From Cryptomeria japonica (taxonomy: Eukaryota > Streptophyta > Pinopsida > Cupressales > Cupressaceae), in assembly GCF_030272615.1 (NCBI RefSeq), contig NC_081414.1, positions 825,682,896 through 825,746,895 on the forward strand: a DNA stretch of 64,000 nucleotides, in the 5' to 3' direction. The position numbers were made by a program, and so were the translations under genes. Below are positions 34,579 to 45,587 of the stretch, one piece after another. The notes under the pieces are model-generated. The model did not search any database. It was not told the DNA's origin and saw only the letters and a list, made by a program, of their open reading frames with translations. The first letter of the stretch is position 1. Each line of letters starts with the position of its first letter.

Positions 34579-35742
34579 ATCCTCATTCTGATTATTCATG
34601 GTTAGATTTGAAAATTTTGTTTCCTTAATTACATTTCCATGTTTGATCTTTTGCAAATTTTAGAGGCTAATTGCATAAAAACCCTAAAATTTTCTTTTTA
34701 GTAATTAAACTTGTGGAATGTTTAATTGTTAATGCTTGTTTCAGATCTACCCTTCTATTGTAAATTATCAATTCATATTTGTGCTTTAATTCTGAAAATT
34801 AAGTGGTTAAATGTCAAAACCCTAATTTTTTAAAACCTTCTTGATTCAACCTTTGACTGATAATTCCACTGATCAAAACACTTCCAAATCGGCTGTAACT
34901 TTGGATTCCGCAACAAAATCACAATATCTCTCATCCCTGAAAATTTTGAAAAAAGTTGCGAGGACCGTGTGCACCCCGAGCGCCATCGTCCCCGACATTT
35001 TTTCTGAAATTTCGGGAGCTAGATCTTACTGTATTTTTCTGCTAAAATCCAAAATCTTGGCTGATTTTATCAATTTTAACACTTTCAAAATTAAAGTCAA
35101 AGTTGGTCTAGTGATTGCTTGGATAAAGGCTTATAATCATTCAAAAATTGTTGAAATTGAAATTTTGTATCAAAATTGTGTTCCTTACTGTACTAAATCT
35201 GAAAAGTGTGTTAGCATTCATTCGAAATTTCAGTGCTTTATTCAAATTTTTGCAATTTGTGACTTTTGAAATTAAGTGTCTAATTGCGGCAACCTTGATT
35301 TCCACTTTCAAAATTGAATTTTGCGTGAAATTGAGTCAATTTTTAAATTTCAAAACTTGCATTGCTTTTAGTATTCCCTCTAAAATCATAAAATTCAAAA
35401 TTTCAGTTTCCCTCTCTTTTTCAAAATTCAAATTCTGCATTTTTCAACAATCTTGGTAGGGTTCAATTTTGAGATTGCAACTTTAATTTGGCCTATCTAT
35501 AGATCGTAAAATCACTCAATTTTTTTAGATTAGCTTTAAAATCATCATCACTTTCATCCCTAAAAATTTCGAAAAAAGTTGCGAGGACCGTGTGCACTCC
35601 ATTCGCCACGGTCCCTGACATTTTTTCTGAAATTTTGGGAGATTGTCCTGATTGTATTTAACAGCTTAAATCTAGGAGATTGGCTGATTTTATTGAAATT
35701 TGTTACCTCTAAAATTCAAAATCTTCTCTCTCTCTTTAGTGC
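34579..35742 (+). other. Leader of gag-protease element
   Basis: No gene is supported. It holds two diverged copies of an ~80-bp block (34937-35020 and 35560-35641), each containing GAGGACCGTGTGCAC followed by a GCGCCATCGTCC-like end. The same motif is in the LTR. Open frames here are AT-driven. Confidence 0.7.
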
Positions 35743-38700
35743 ATGAGTTTTACAACAATAAGCCCTACTTACACTATTCCCGTTAGACGAAGCCTTAGAA
35801 TTAAGTCTTTCCAAGGTTTAATTACTGAGGAGATGGAACCTAATTTGAATGGCCTATTTAACGAGGACATGGGTAATTCTTCTAATCCTCTTAATGATGA
35901 AGAAGCTCTCCATGAGGTTTCTGTAGAACAACTTTCGAAATTGGATAACCAATTTGATGATTTTCGACAATGGATGTCTCAAGAATACCCCGATAGTCAA
36001 GCTCTACCCTTAATTGAGGGTCTAAAATGTATGGTTCAAAGTGATAAGAATGGAATTGATATTTTGCGTGGTATTGCACACATTGTGGATTCGAATGTGA
36101 TGCCTATGAAGAGTTGTGCTAAAACTTTAGGTTATACACAACCTCCTACTCAAGTCAATCATTCTATTCCTTTGACAACTCCTATTGCTAGTATACCTAC
36201 TTTTACATCAAACATAATGACTACTTCAATACAAGACATTCCGCCTATGATCACCAGTCATGGGGGCAATCCCTCGTCTTCAATCAACCCTCTTCCTTCA
36301 TTCAATCCAACTTCTTCATTCATTCCTTCAATGAGTGTTTCTATTATATCACCACAAATGAACATGACGCAAGGGGGCAATTCATTTAATCATTCCATTC
36401 CTCCTTGTAGTGTTCCTCCTTTCTAATCATCTCCTATGACTAACTATCATAGTGTCCCACCACCTTACTCTCAATCAATACCTTCTTTCAATAACATAAA
36501 ACCTCCATCACAATCTAACACGTCTAATATGAACTCTTCGACTGAAGCGACCATTAACAATCTTGCACAAACTGTCTCTTCTTTACAGCAACAAATTGCC
36601 TCTATGAATCAATCTAAGTTTAGTGTGCCCACATTTGATGTTGCGAGCCCACTTTCTCCTGACATTGTTCAAGCTATCCCCCCTAAACATGTTGAAATTC
36701 CGCATTTGGAGCTTTATAATGGTAAGGGTGATCCTCTAACACATGTTAAGACCTTTCAAACAATATGTACCGATTTTGCTTATGACCAAAGGTTGCTTGC
36801 AAAACTGTTTACTAGAACATTAAGAGATAAAGCCCTACAATGGTATTGCTCGTTGCTTTCTTATTCTATTACTTCTTTCGAACAACTTGCAAATGCTTTT
36901 ATTCAACAATTTCAAAACAATATAAGTCCTAAAGTTACTTTGATTGATTTAATGCATTGTAAACAAGGTGTTAAAGAAAAAGTGACTGATTTCATTGGTA
37001 GATATAAGCATTTTTATGCTCAAATTTCTTTTCCAGTACCTGACAATGATATTCAAAGAATATTTATTTCTAATTTACAAAAGATATTAGAGAAAAACTT
37101 TTGTTTTCTGAGTTTACTTCTTCCCAACAGTTGTGCGCAGCTCTTCACAATTATCAACTGACTGTGAGTCAAATGGAACAAGCAAATCCTATGGCTTTGA
37201 GTGATAAGGGTGATAGTAGTCAACAACCATTTGGGAAGTTTAAACCGAATAGAGAGTCCATTAAATTCAATGAAAACATCATCAACAACAATGTGAATGC
37301 AGCATCAGGTGTGCCTCCTATTTCTAAGTTTTTCAAGAAAGAAAGAAAGTTTACTCCTTTGAATGAATCATTGCATAGTATTATGAATAAGTTATTGGAA
37401 CAGAATGTGCTTACTCTTCCTCCTATAAAGCAAATAGATCCTGCAAAGATTAACTCACCCTATTTTGATAACAAATCTTTTTGTCAATTTCATCGTCATC
37501 CTGGGCATGATACTGAAAAATGTTTTGCTTTAAAGGGTAAAATTCAAGATTTGATTGATAATAACACTATCTCTGTTTCTGGTGTGAATGATAAAGGCAA
37601 CACAGCTGTAGCTCCTCCTAACCAAAATATTAAGATTTTTACTAATCCATTACCTTCTCATACCTCTAATGTGATTGATACTAATGCATCCTCTGTCTCA
37701 CCTAATGATCTTGTGTCTATGACTCCGAATGTGATTAACTTTGTAGAGCAGCAGAAAATCCCTAAAGAACCTTCCATCACATTTGATTCCAGTGAAACTA
37801 TCAGAGCACCTGATGGTCCTTTATATGTAGTTGCAAAAGTCAAGAATACACCTTGCCGTGGAGTGCTTATTGATCCTTCTTGTATGGTTAATGTCATTAC
37901 TGAAGAATTTCTTTTTACTTTGCAATCGAATCAAGTGATCTATGATGAAACAAATGTGGTTGTGAAACTATTTGATGCATTTTCTTCTCCTGCAATTGGT
38001 TCTATTACATTACCTATTGAGGTCCATAACAAATCCATTGATGTGGACTTTTCTATTATTCCATCATCTGAACAATTTCGTGTGAAGCTAGGCTATCCTT
38101 GGCTGTCTTCCATGAAAGCTATTGCTTCTCCTATTCACAAGTGTTTGAAATTTCCCCATAATGGTGAAGTTGTTACTGTCAATCATAGTCTCTTTAAACC
38201 AGCTGAAAGAACTTCTATCGTTCCTATTGATTACTTTTGGCCTAAACAATTCCAATCTCTTCCTCCACGAAGTGATCATATTTTTAAATCTTATCAAAAG
38301 TGGAAAAAAGATATGATCCTATCTCTAAGTGAACCTAGAAAACCCAAACTTGATATTCCTATTATTCTTGAGAAAGAAGTTCTTCCTTTGAAAGATAAAA
38401 CTAATGTCTTTCCTCAAGAAGATTCCCAACCCATCCCTATGAATGTGACTATGCCTATATCTAATAAACTTCCTAAAAGTAGACCTATACCTCCTCGTCA
38501 TGATGGGCTTGGTCTCCTTCCTAAACCAAATATTCCTCCCTTATATGGAGCAGTTCCTCCTCCTTCCTCTTATGGAGGGAAGAGACCTTCCTCTTCTCCT
38601 ATTGTTCAACCTAAGAGACCACAACCTAAACACCCAAGTGCTAAGGATGAGAACATTCCTCCTCCTCAATCTCCTCAACTTCCTACTAAGACTAGACGGA

Positions 38701-39191
38701 ATCATTTTGCACGTGAATGCCGATGAAAGCGTCGTCTTAGAGCTCAGGCAGCTGCTTTTCAAACTTTGCAATCCCCAAAAACACCTTCAGCCAGTATTAT
38801 TCCATTTTCTCCTCAGCCGACGATTGAGCCAAAATCTCCTAAACATAAGATGCATGATGGTCTTGATCCAGTGTGAGTTAAAGATCCTATTTTTATAAAT
38901 CTTGATGATGATATAGATGAAAATGTTATTCATGATGAAAATGTTACTCCTGTTCATTCTGATAGTGAATATGAATATGTTGATGTTGATAACCATCTAT
39001 CTAACGAATTTTCTAAAGCACTTATCCTAGCTCCTAGACAAGAACAATGTGGCTCGGAACATGAACATAGCCCTTGTTTGGATCTTGTGATAGCTCCATC
39101 TGCTATGTTGGATGTTCCTCCTCTAGCGTGTTTCCTGCCTTCTCAAAATATTGATCAGCAAGATCGGGGGGTAGATGACGTGCTGGACTAG
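35743..39191 (+). pseudogene. Gag-protease polyprotein of non-autonomous gypsy element
   Basis: The first ATG is at 35743 (MSFTTISPTYTIP). An N-terminal S/T/P-rich region is followed by the retrotransposon gag domain (LELYNGKGDPLTHVKTFQ, about 36700-37090), a CQFHRHPGHDTEKC knuckle (CX2HX4HX4C, about 37485) and a protease-like domain (VLIDPSCMVNVI, GSITLPIEV, VKLGYPWLSSMKAIAS, about 37860-38170). An acidic tail runs to TAG 39189-39191. The active-site block keeps D but has PSC where S/T/G-G-A is usual, so proteolysis is doubtful. There is one frameshift near 37095 and stops at 36424 (TAA), 38724 (TGA) and 38874 (TGA). Homologous in layout to the Tat gag and protease. Confidence 0.85.
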
Positions 39192-39930
39192 TTTCATTAG
39201 CATAGTAGACTCTCTCCTCCTCTCTTGATCTCTTTTGTTACTTCTTCTATGTGTTATTCTCATTCTTCTATTTGTTGTCCTTAGTGTTGTCAACTTGAGG
39301 ATGATGCAAAGCATTGAGATCTCTTTTGGTCTCTCTCATGTTGACTCAAAAGACACATGTGTTCCCTTCTTCTAGGTGACCTTCCTTGATTGGGGAATGA
39401 AGAACAATTATGCATACATACATATGATATACATGAATTATCATACAGCATACTGACCCCAAGGAAAGCGAAGTCACCTTGTGCTTTGTGTTTTGTGTCT
39501 ATTATCCTTGGGCTTATCTCACACTTGGGGGCTAAATCCTTGTGATAACGTGCTCCTTTCCCTTCTCATTTCTTATATGTATCACTACCTTAAAGCAATC
39601 ACCCTCGATGAGGCGTGTGCGATCGCTTTAACGTAGGGGGGCATACATCCCGTTCATATCTTTTCAAGATACTTGAAAATTTCTTGACAAATTTAGCTTT
39701 TCCTTGAAATTTTTTGATATCTTTCTTGCATGACTCATAGTGAGGGAACCTTACTACTGACAGTCATGGTTCTCCCTTGTGATCTTCCCTTTTACTTTGT
39801 CAACCGAATTCATAAGATCCTTAGTCCACTGGGGGCTTGGTGTATCTTGCCTCCTTGACGTGGTGAAAGTTTTTCAATGTTGTTTCCTTGTACTTTACCC
39901 GAAGTATGAGCGTACGCTTATACTCTCGCT
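39192..39930 (+). other. 3' untranslated region of gag-protease element
   Basis: No gene is supported. It contains gggggctaaat-type words (near 39528) resembling the true polypurine tract, suggesting duplicated tract-like sequence. Confidence 0.6.
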
Positions 39931-39945
39931 AAAGTGGGGGCTAAA
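39931..39945 (+). other. Polypurine tract of gag-protease element
   Basis: AAAGTGGGGGCTAAA lies directly before the 3' LTR start TGTAGCATC. Confidence 0.85.
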
Positions 39946-41206
39946 TGTAGCATCATAAAATTGTGACACTTGCAATTTTGACTGCATTTGGGTCTTCACA
40001 ATGGCGACGCAACGTTGAACCTGAATGGAGACCCCGAAACCTGTTTACAACACCAAAAACTGCATTTTTCTGCACCCTGGCCTGATCCCTCCTTGTACCT
40101 TGCTGTCCCGGGAGGTGGGACCATGGCGCCCAGCGCCCTAGTCCTTCAGGGCTAGGGCGCCTAGCGCCCTGGTCCCCCAGGACCATGGTGCCCAGTGCCC
40201 TGGTCCCTGGCCCTATTTTGGGCCCGGTCTCTTCTGGGCATCGGGTCTTTAAGTTTGCAATTCGGGAAATAATGTTTCCTAGTCGGCCTAAGGTCAGAAA
40301 AATCAGTCTATCATCCCTAATTGACAAGTATATAAACTACTTTTCCTCTCCTAGAAAGGGAGGAAGGAAATAAGCAAGAGCAAGACGCGGAAGCAATATT
40401 CAAACATTCAAACATTCAAGCATTCAAGCATTCCTTCAAGCAATTGAGCATTCTAAGTCTCCATTCAAGGCTAGGTGTTGCATTCAAGACAAGGATTCAA
40501 CCTTTGAAGAGGAGATCACTTACAACATACAACATACTACATACATTACACCTTCGCATGTAAGAATACAAACATTCTTACAACAAGGCATCGGTACTTG
40601 TTTACATTACAAACATTTACATTTACAGCATTCTCATTTCTTGGTTAATTCCAAAACCGGGGTTTGACCTAAAGGCAAACCCCTAATCCCTAACCCCCCA
40701 ATCGTCCTCTCTTTTCTGTGTGTAGGTTGCAGGTACGCGGCTGTAATTGAAGATATGGAATCCTTGTGCAGAGACGAACAGATCCACCTTCGTTTCGCGG
40801 ATTTTTTGGAGGACCGTGTGCACGCCGGGCGCCATCGTCTCGTCAACTTTCACTCAAATTTGCAGAACAACACCGTCTCGACATTTTACTGCTAATTCCA
40901 GGTTCCTAGCTTCATCCCATATCCCTATCTCTATTTACAAGCGAATCTTTCTTACTTTACATACATTCCTAGTTCAATCATTCTATCTATATTCTTTACA
41001 AAAGAGGGTATCCTTGATGTCACAACCCTTGAAACTCATTTAGAATCCAATCTTGCATTGCGTGGGATTGGATCTTGTGGGTTTCAACCCCTCTTTTGAA
41101 TGTAAAGTCTCCCCTAAGTGAAAACCATCAACCCTAGTGATCTCCCTTCTCTCTCCTTGGAGTTGTGGAGGGCAGAACAACTAGGGTTCGATTTTTCCGC
41201 TTTACA
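39946..41206 (+). repeat. 3' LTR of gag-protease element
   Basis: Partner of 33359-34556, longer by 63 bp because a ~31-bp GC-rich unit is present three times (40121-40212) instead of once. Otherwise it differs by scattered substitutions, mostly transitions. Confidence 0.9.
40121..40212 (+). repeat. Three-unit GC-rich LTR minisatellite
   Basis: Units start at 40121, 40152 and 40183 and are built on CCATGGCGCCCAGCGCCCTG or a variant. The other LTR has a single unit (33534-33563). The expansion or loss therefore post-dates insertion. Confidence 0.85.
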
Positions 41207-41782
41207 AAATCCCACTTCACAACAAGGGAGATAGAGAGATAAGGATTCTCATTGTAACAACCATAGGGAAACATGGTAGGCACATAACAATCCATGAGCT
41301 AAAAAAACAAGGCTCTACAGGGACTCCCACCTATAGAGGGGGGAAAGGTACAGGTCCAAAGGGAGACAACCACCAAAGGGTGGGGCTCCGAAAACCTATC
41401 GCAACTGAGCACCTAAATAGAAGCCAAAATTGAGCAAACCCATAAAATTGAAAACCCGAACCTAACAAAAAACTAGGGCTGATAAAGGACCTGCAGAGTC
41501 AACCAAAAGGGAAATTAAAAATTCCATAGACACTTTGAGAGGAGATAAGCCTATCCAAAGAAGGAAGGTATGGAAAGCCCAATCTCAATAAGCCCTTGAG
41601 AGAATACCAAGGCAAGAAAAAACCCCACAACTAGCCTGCAAATAGACCCAAAACCATATGGATTGCCATCACCATCTTCATCCTCCTCCACAACACCCTC
41701 CAAAAAACTACAACCACTTATTCTTCCTTCACTCATGCATACCCTCATTCCTAGGGATTGAATTTGTTTTTTGATGTTATTG
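41207..41782 (-). mobile_element. Unidentified retroposon, part 2
   Basis: Continuation of 31616-33358 after the LTR element, ending at the second copy of the 14-bp duplication (41783-41796). No domain is recognised. The minus-strand frame 41551-41748 is not convincing. Confidence 0.4.
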
Positions 41783-41796
41783 TCATGTATTGTTGG

Positions 41797-42021
41797 TTAT
41801 GTTTAAATATGTTTTATTATATTTTTCATTGTCAAAATATAAAAAATATTATATATATTACTTAACAAGTGAATATATATCACCATAATTATCTTACATC
41901 ACAACTAATATAGTAAAAATCATTTGAAGGTAAAATCACAATGGTGTGTCACCCTTTTATAAAGGAAGTGGCCAACACAATTAAAATTGTTTAACTTCGA
42001 CCACATAAAAGTGACATTTCT
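41797..42021. other. AT-rich spacer before LINE
   Basis: No gene is seen. It ends with the left copy of the LINE target duplication (AAAAGTGACATTTCTA, 42007-42022). Confidence 0.6.
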
Positions 42022-42027
42022 AGAAAT

Positions 42028-42432
42028 CACAATATAAGGTATCATTAAAGTACCAGTCAAGTCGGAAAAACTATCGAATCCATTCCTTCTGAATGGCGTC
42101 ATGCGTATGGGGGATCGCGGGTTGCCGAGCTAGGGCACCGATGCCCTAGCTCATGGGCGGAAGTGCTTGCAGGTGTGTCAGGGGAGGGCAGTGGAGGACT
42201 GTGCAGGGTAGGGAGCGACCAAGGGTGTGGGGGGTGGAGCGGTGGTCTGCGGGTGGGGCTTTTGCTGTGCGTGGTTGGGGTTTAGTTTTTCTATAGGCCA
42301 AGGGTTTCTAGTGGGGCAGGGGGCTACGGCTGGCTCTTCCTCTCGGTGGTGTTTGGGAGGGGTGGGGTCTTGGGTGTTGTGCCTTCTCGCATGCCCCTTT
42401 GGGGTGTGGGTTCCTTATTTTTTTGAGATCCA
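42028..42432 (+). promoter_or_regulatory. LINE 5' untranslated region / internal promoter region
   Basis: From about 42100 the sequence becomes G-rich, unlike its surroundings, and precedes ORF1. L1 elements carry their promoter internally in this position. No specific element could be identified. Confidence 0.45.
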
Positions 42433-43858
42433 ATGTCAAGTATTGGTGGTGAGGCCTTGAAGGCACCTCCCACCATGGATTTTTGTGCTACAATGGGCTC
42501 AAAATCCCCATCCCTTAGTATGAAGACTTTTAACAATAATTTTTTTTCCTCAGAATCGGGGTCTGGGAGTGCTGGTAGCTCTCGCATTATGAAGATTAAT
42601 GGTTGTCTGGAGAGATCCAGTGAGAGGCTGAAGCTGGTTATTCCTCCTGAGATGATAGCTGAAGACATTGAATACGTTTCAAAGCACTCGCTATATTGCA
42701 AGTTTTTGGGAATGAGGGTTTCTTTGCAGTTTTTAGGAAACTAGGCGCAGAGGACTTGGGCACCGAAAGGGGAAATGGAGATTATGCTACTGGAAAACAA
42801 CTACTTCATGGTTACTTTCAACTGCATGGAGCATCACAATAGGGTTTTTGAAGGAGGCTCGTATTTTTACAACCAGGTGGGGTTGTTCATCAAACCTTGG
42901 CATGCAGGGTTTAAACCTTTGGAGGAGCTCCCAAATAGGGTTCTAGTGTGGGTTCGTTTACTACGTTTTCCAATGGAATGTTGTCAGGAGGATGTGCTAT
43001 GGATGCTTTCCGCACTTCTTGGGAAGCCAGTGGAATCTTCAACACAAACCCTGGGGAGAAAGGTAATGACCTTTGCGCGTATCTGTGTTGAAATTGATCT
43101 TAGTAAACCTTTTCCATATGCTATAGATATGTGTGCGGGCTCTTATTCCTGGGTTCAATAGTTAGATTATGAGACTTTACCATTTTGGTGTCGTCTGTGT
43201 CATGAGCATGGTCATTTACAGTGCAAGTGCCTTAGATATAAACCAGGTGCGCTAACCTCAGCAGCCGACCCATAGCCTAGATGGGGTTGATAAAGGAAAA
43301 TCTGCTATGTCGGTTGAGGTAGTGGGTGCTGATGGTTTTGTCTCAGTTAAGACAAAGAACATGAATCGAGGATAAAAGAGGACCTTACAGGAGAGACAGG
43401 AGGAGGATACCTTTAACAGATTTGAGGCCTTGGATGACCTTAGCCAACAGGAAGTGAATCCGGGGTTAACCCCTTTGGATCAAGGTGCATTAGGGGGGGT
43501 CCCGGAAAGAGTAATTGAAGACTTTACCCAGGCTCTGCAAGTGGTTGGAAGCCAACAAATGGAGATGGATCAGCCAGTAGGGGTCTAAGTGGGACTCACT
43601 CCTGGTTCAGAGGTGAAATTGGTTTGGGGGGAGGGTTCTCCGACAACTCTGAAATTAGAACCAGCTGGGGTTAAAAGTAATAAGTCCTCCAGTCACCTGG
43701 GTCTGCATCGGAAAAATATTAAGAAAAGTGCCTCAGAGAAGAACTCAAAGGTTGGCAGGAAGAAGGATTTGGATAAAATCAAATTGATGGGGGAGAATTT
43801 GGTTGAGTCAGGGTCAGTAAAGACTCTGGATTCTCACTTTTCTAATCCTCCAAAATGA
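42433..43858 (+). pseudogene. LINE ORF1 (DUF4283 and zinc knuckle RNA-binding protein)
   Basis: The start at 42433 (MSSIGGEALKAP) precedes a DUF4283-like domain (PPEMIAEDIEYV to VWVRLLRFPMECCQEDVLW). The knuckle CRLCHEHGHLQCKC (CX2CX4HX4C) lies at about 43192-43233. The C-terminal part has the GFVSVKTK and FNRFEALDDL blocks typical of plant LINE ORF1. In-frame stops are TAG 42742 and TAG 43159. A frame change near 43260 links to the last segment, which also contains stops. It ends at TGA 43856-43858, overlapping the ORF2 ATG. The protein would bind LINE RNA. Confidence 0.8.
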
Positions 43859-44099
43859 TTGTGCTTTCATGGAATGTGAGGGGCTTGAATAGCTGCCCTA
43901 GACAAAAAGTTGTTCGGGAATTGATTAGGAATCATTCACCTGATGTCCTGTTCTTGCAAGAAACTAAAATTTCGGTGGAGAGTATGATGGGTCTGGTGTT
44001 GAAGCTCTGGGGGTGAGGCGAGTGTTAGTGTATTGGGGCAGCTGGTTCCTCTGGAGGGGTGGCCTGTCTTTAGAACCCTTTAAGGATTCGCCCTGTCTG
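43855..44099 (+). pseudogene. LINE ORF2, endonuclease N-terminal part
   Basis: ATG 43855-43857 overlaps the ORF1 stop as ATGA. The product starts MIVLSWNVRGLN, with the catalytic-pocket N, then LFLQETKIS with the catalytic E. A TGA stop and loss of frame follow near 44015. The reading is interrupted at 44099 by the LTR element and continues at 51770. Confidence 0.85.
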
Positions 44100-45316
44100 T
44101 GATGAATACTAAGAGGGGGGGGGTGAATTAGTATACCAAAAATTACTGTACTCAAACACTTTATCAGTCTAGCAATAAATCGGTAAAACAGTTTAATTAA
44201 CAAACCAGTTAACACAAATGCAAACCAAACAACAAGTAAGGCATTCACCCATAGAAGCACAATCACCACAACACAAGAGATTTTGACATGGAAACCCAAA
44301 TGGGAAAAACCACGGTGAGATGAAACTCACAAGTAACTATCTGCAGAAGAGTAACCAGACCCGTTAAGGTCAGACCGGTTAAGGTCATACAATGTTCTTT
44401 ACCAGAACAGATCCTGTTAGGAATCTCAATCTCTGTTAGGAGATAAGTCTGATTAACGACTACATTGTGAGAGGATTTTAGATCCACAAATGTGAATCAC
44501 CTTGTTAGAGGATTTACAAAGGCTTTTCTAGGCCTACCCGATTAAGGGTTTCTAACTTGTCAAAGATGTGAGTAATCAACAAGTGAATGATCTAACAAAT
44601 AGCATAGTCTGCTTGGTTAGATCCATGATAGATTATTGCTAATTCATTTCAACATTACTTCAGTCTTCAATAAAATCCACACTCGGTTACAGTACACAGA
44701 CTTGATCTTTTCTGTTAAGATCGCATATTCAAGAACTCATCAACCACTTCAAACCCTAACATCTACACACACACACTGAAACCTTATACATGTCATCCTT
44801 AAAAGGAATCTAATTTCATGTCGGTCCAATAGGATTACATGGCAAGTTCCTAGGTTTATTGTATCTAGACACATTTGGTAACATGACACAAAATCACTGT
44901 CAAAGTGTCGGTGGATGGTAACTCATCACAAAGATATACCGGTTGGTAACTCATCACAGAGTATTATCGGTTTATACAACTTTACCAATTACCAGTTGGT
45001 AACTCAATACCGGTTTGAAACAAATACCGGTTTAGCAGATTACCGGTTGACAGAAATGAAGACTGGGAAAATGATAATTGTCGCTTATAGTTCCTTTGCT
45101 CCATTCCACTTGAGATCCTCGAACTGCTTGAGGTCCTCATGCTGCTTGAGATCCTCATGCCACTTGAGATCCGTAAACACTTTCTGCAAGACACCGATAG
45201 TCTAAAGACTATAACATAATACCGGTTGAGTATAACTCATACATACCAATAGTGATCTCATAGCAAGTGTGTGTCCATCAATGACAATCACAACATAATC
45301 ATCAAAAATGCCAGCA
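44100..45316 (-). repeat. 3' LTR of copia-type element
   Basis: In element orientation it starts TGCTGGCATT and ends ATTCATCA. It is a close match to 50551-51764 with scattered substitutions and a 3-bp difference in a G run near 44115. Confidence 0.92.
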
Positions 45317-45330
45317 ATCTCCCCCTTTGG
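45317..45330 (-). other. Polypurine tract of copia-type element
   Basis: On the minus strand it reads CCAAAGGGGGAGAT, next to the 3' LTR. Similar tracts occur at about 45402-45415, 45521-45536 and 49203-49222. Confidence 0.85.
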
Positions 45331-45587
45331 CATTGATGGCAACACTTAGGAAAATTTTGACGTCTAAGTGTTTTTACAAAAAAAATATGCCATAATAAAA
45401 AATACTCCCCCTAAGCATATACACTATCCCTTTGCAAAAAAGAAAATGTATACTACTTCCTTACAGAGATAAACATGAGTATACATAGCATGCATCAAAA
45501 TTTTAAATACTAGAATACTTCTCCCCCTTTGCCAACAATGACAAAATACAACTGAATAACCCCTGTTTCTATTAGCTGAATAAATGT

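Larger units (their letters stand above)
33359..41206 (+). mobile_element. Non-autonomous Ty3/gypsy element with gag and protease only
   Basis: LTRs at 33359-34556 (1,198 bp) and 39946-41206 (1,261 bp) begin TGTAG and end CTTTACA. Flanks are AAATT (33354-33358) and AAATC (41207-41211), a target duplication with one change. A primer-binding site follows the left LTR and a polypurine tract precedes the right one. The only coding content is gag, a nucleocapsid knuckle and a protease-like domain. There is no RT, RNase H or integrase, so it would need enzymes in trans. The primer site nearly matches that of the Tat element. Confidence 0.9.
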
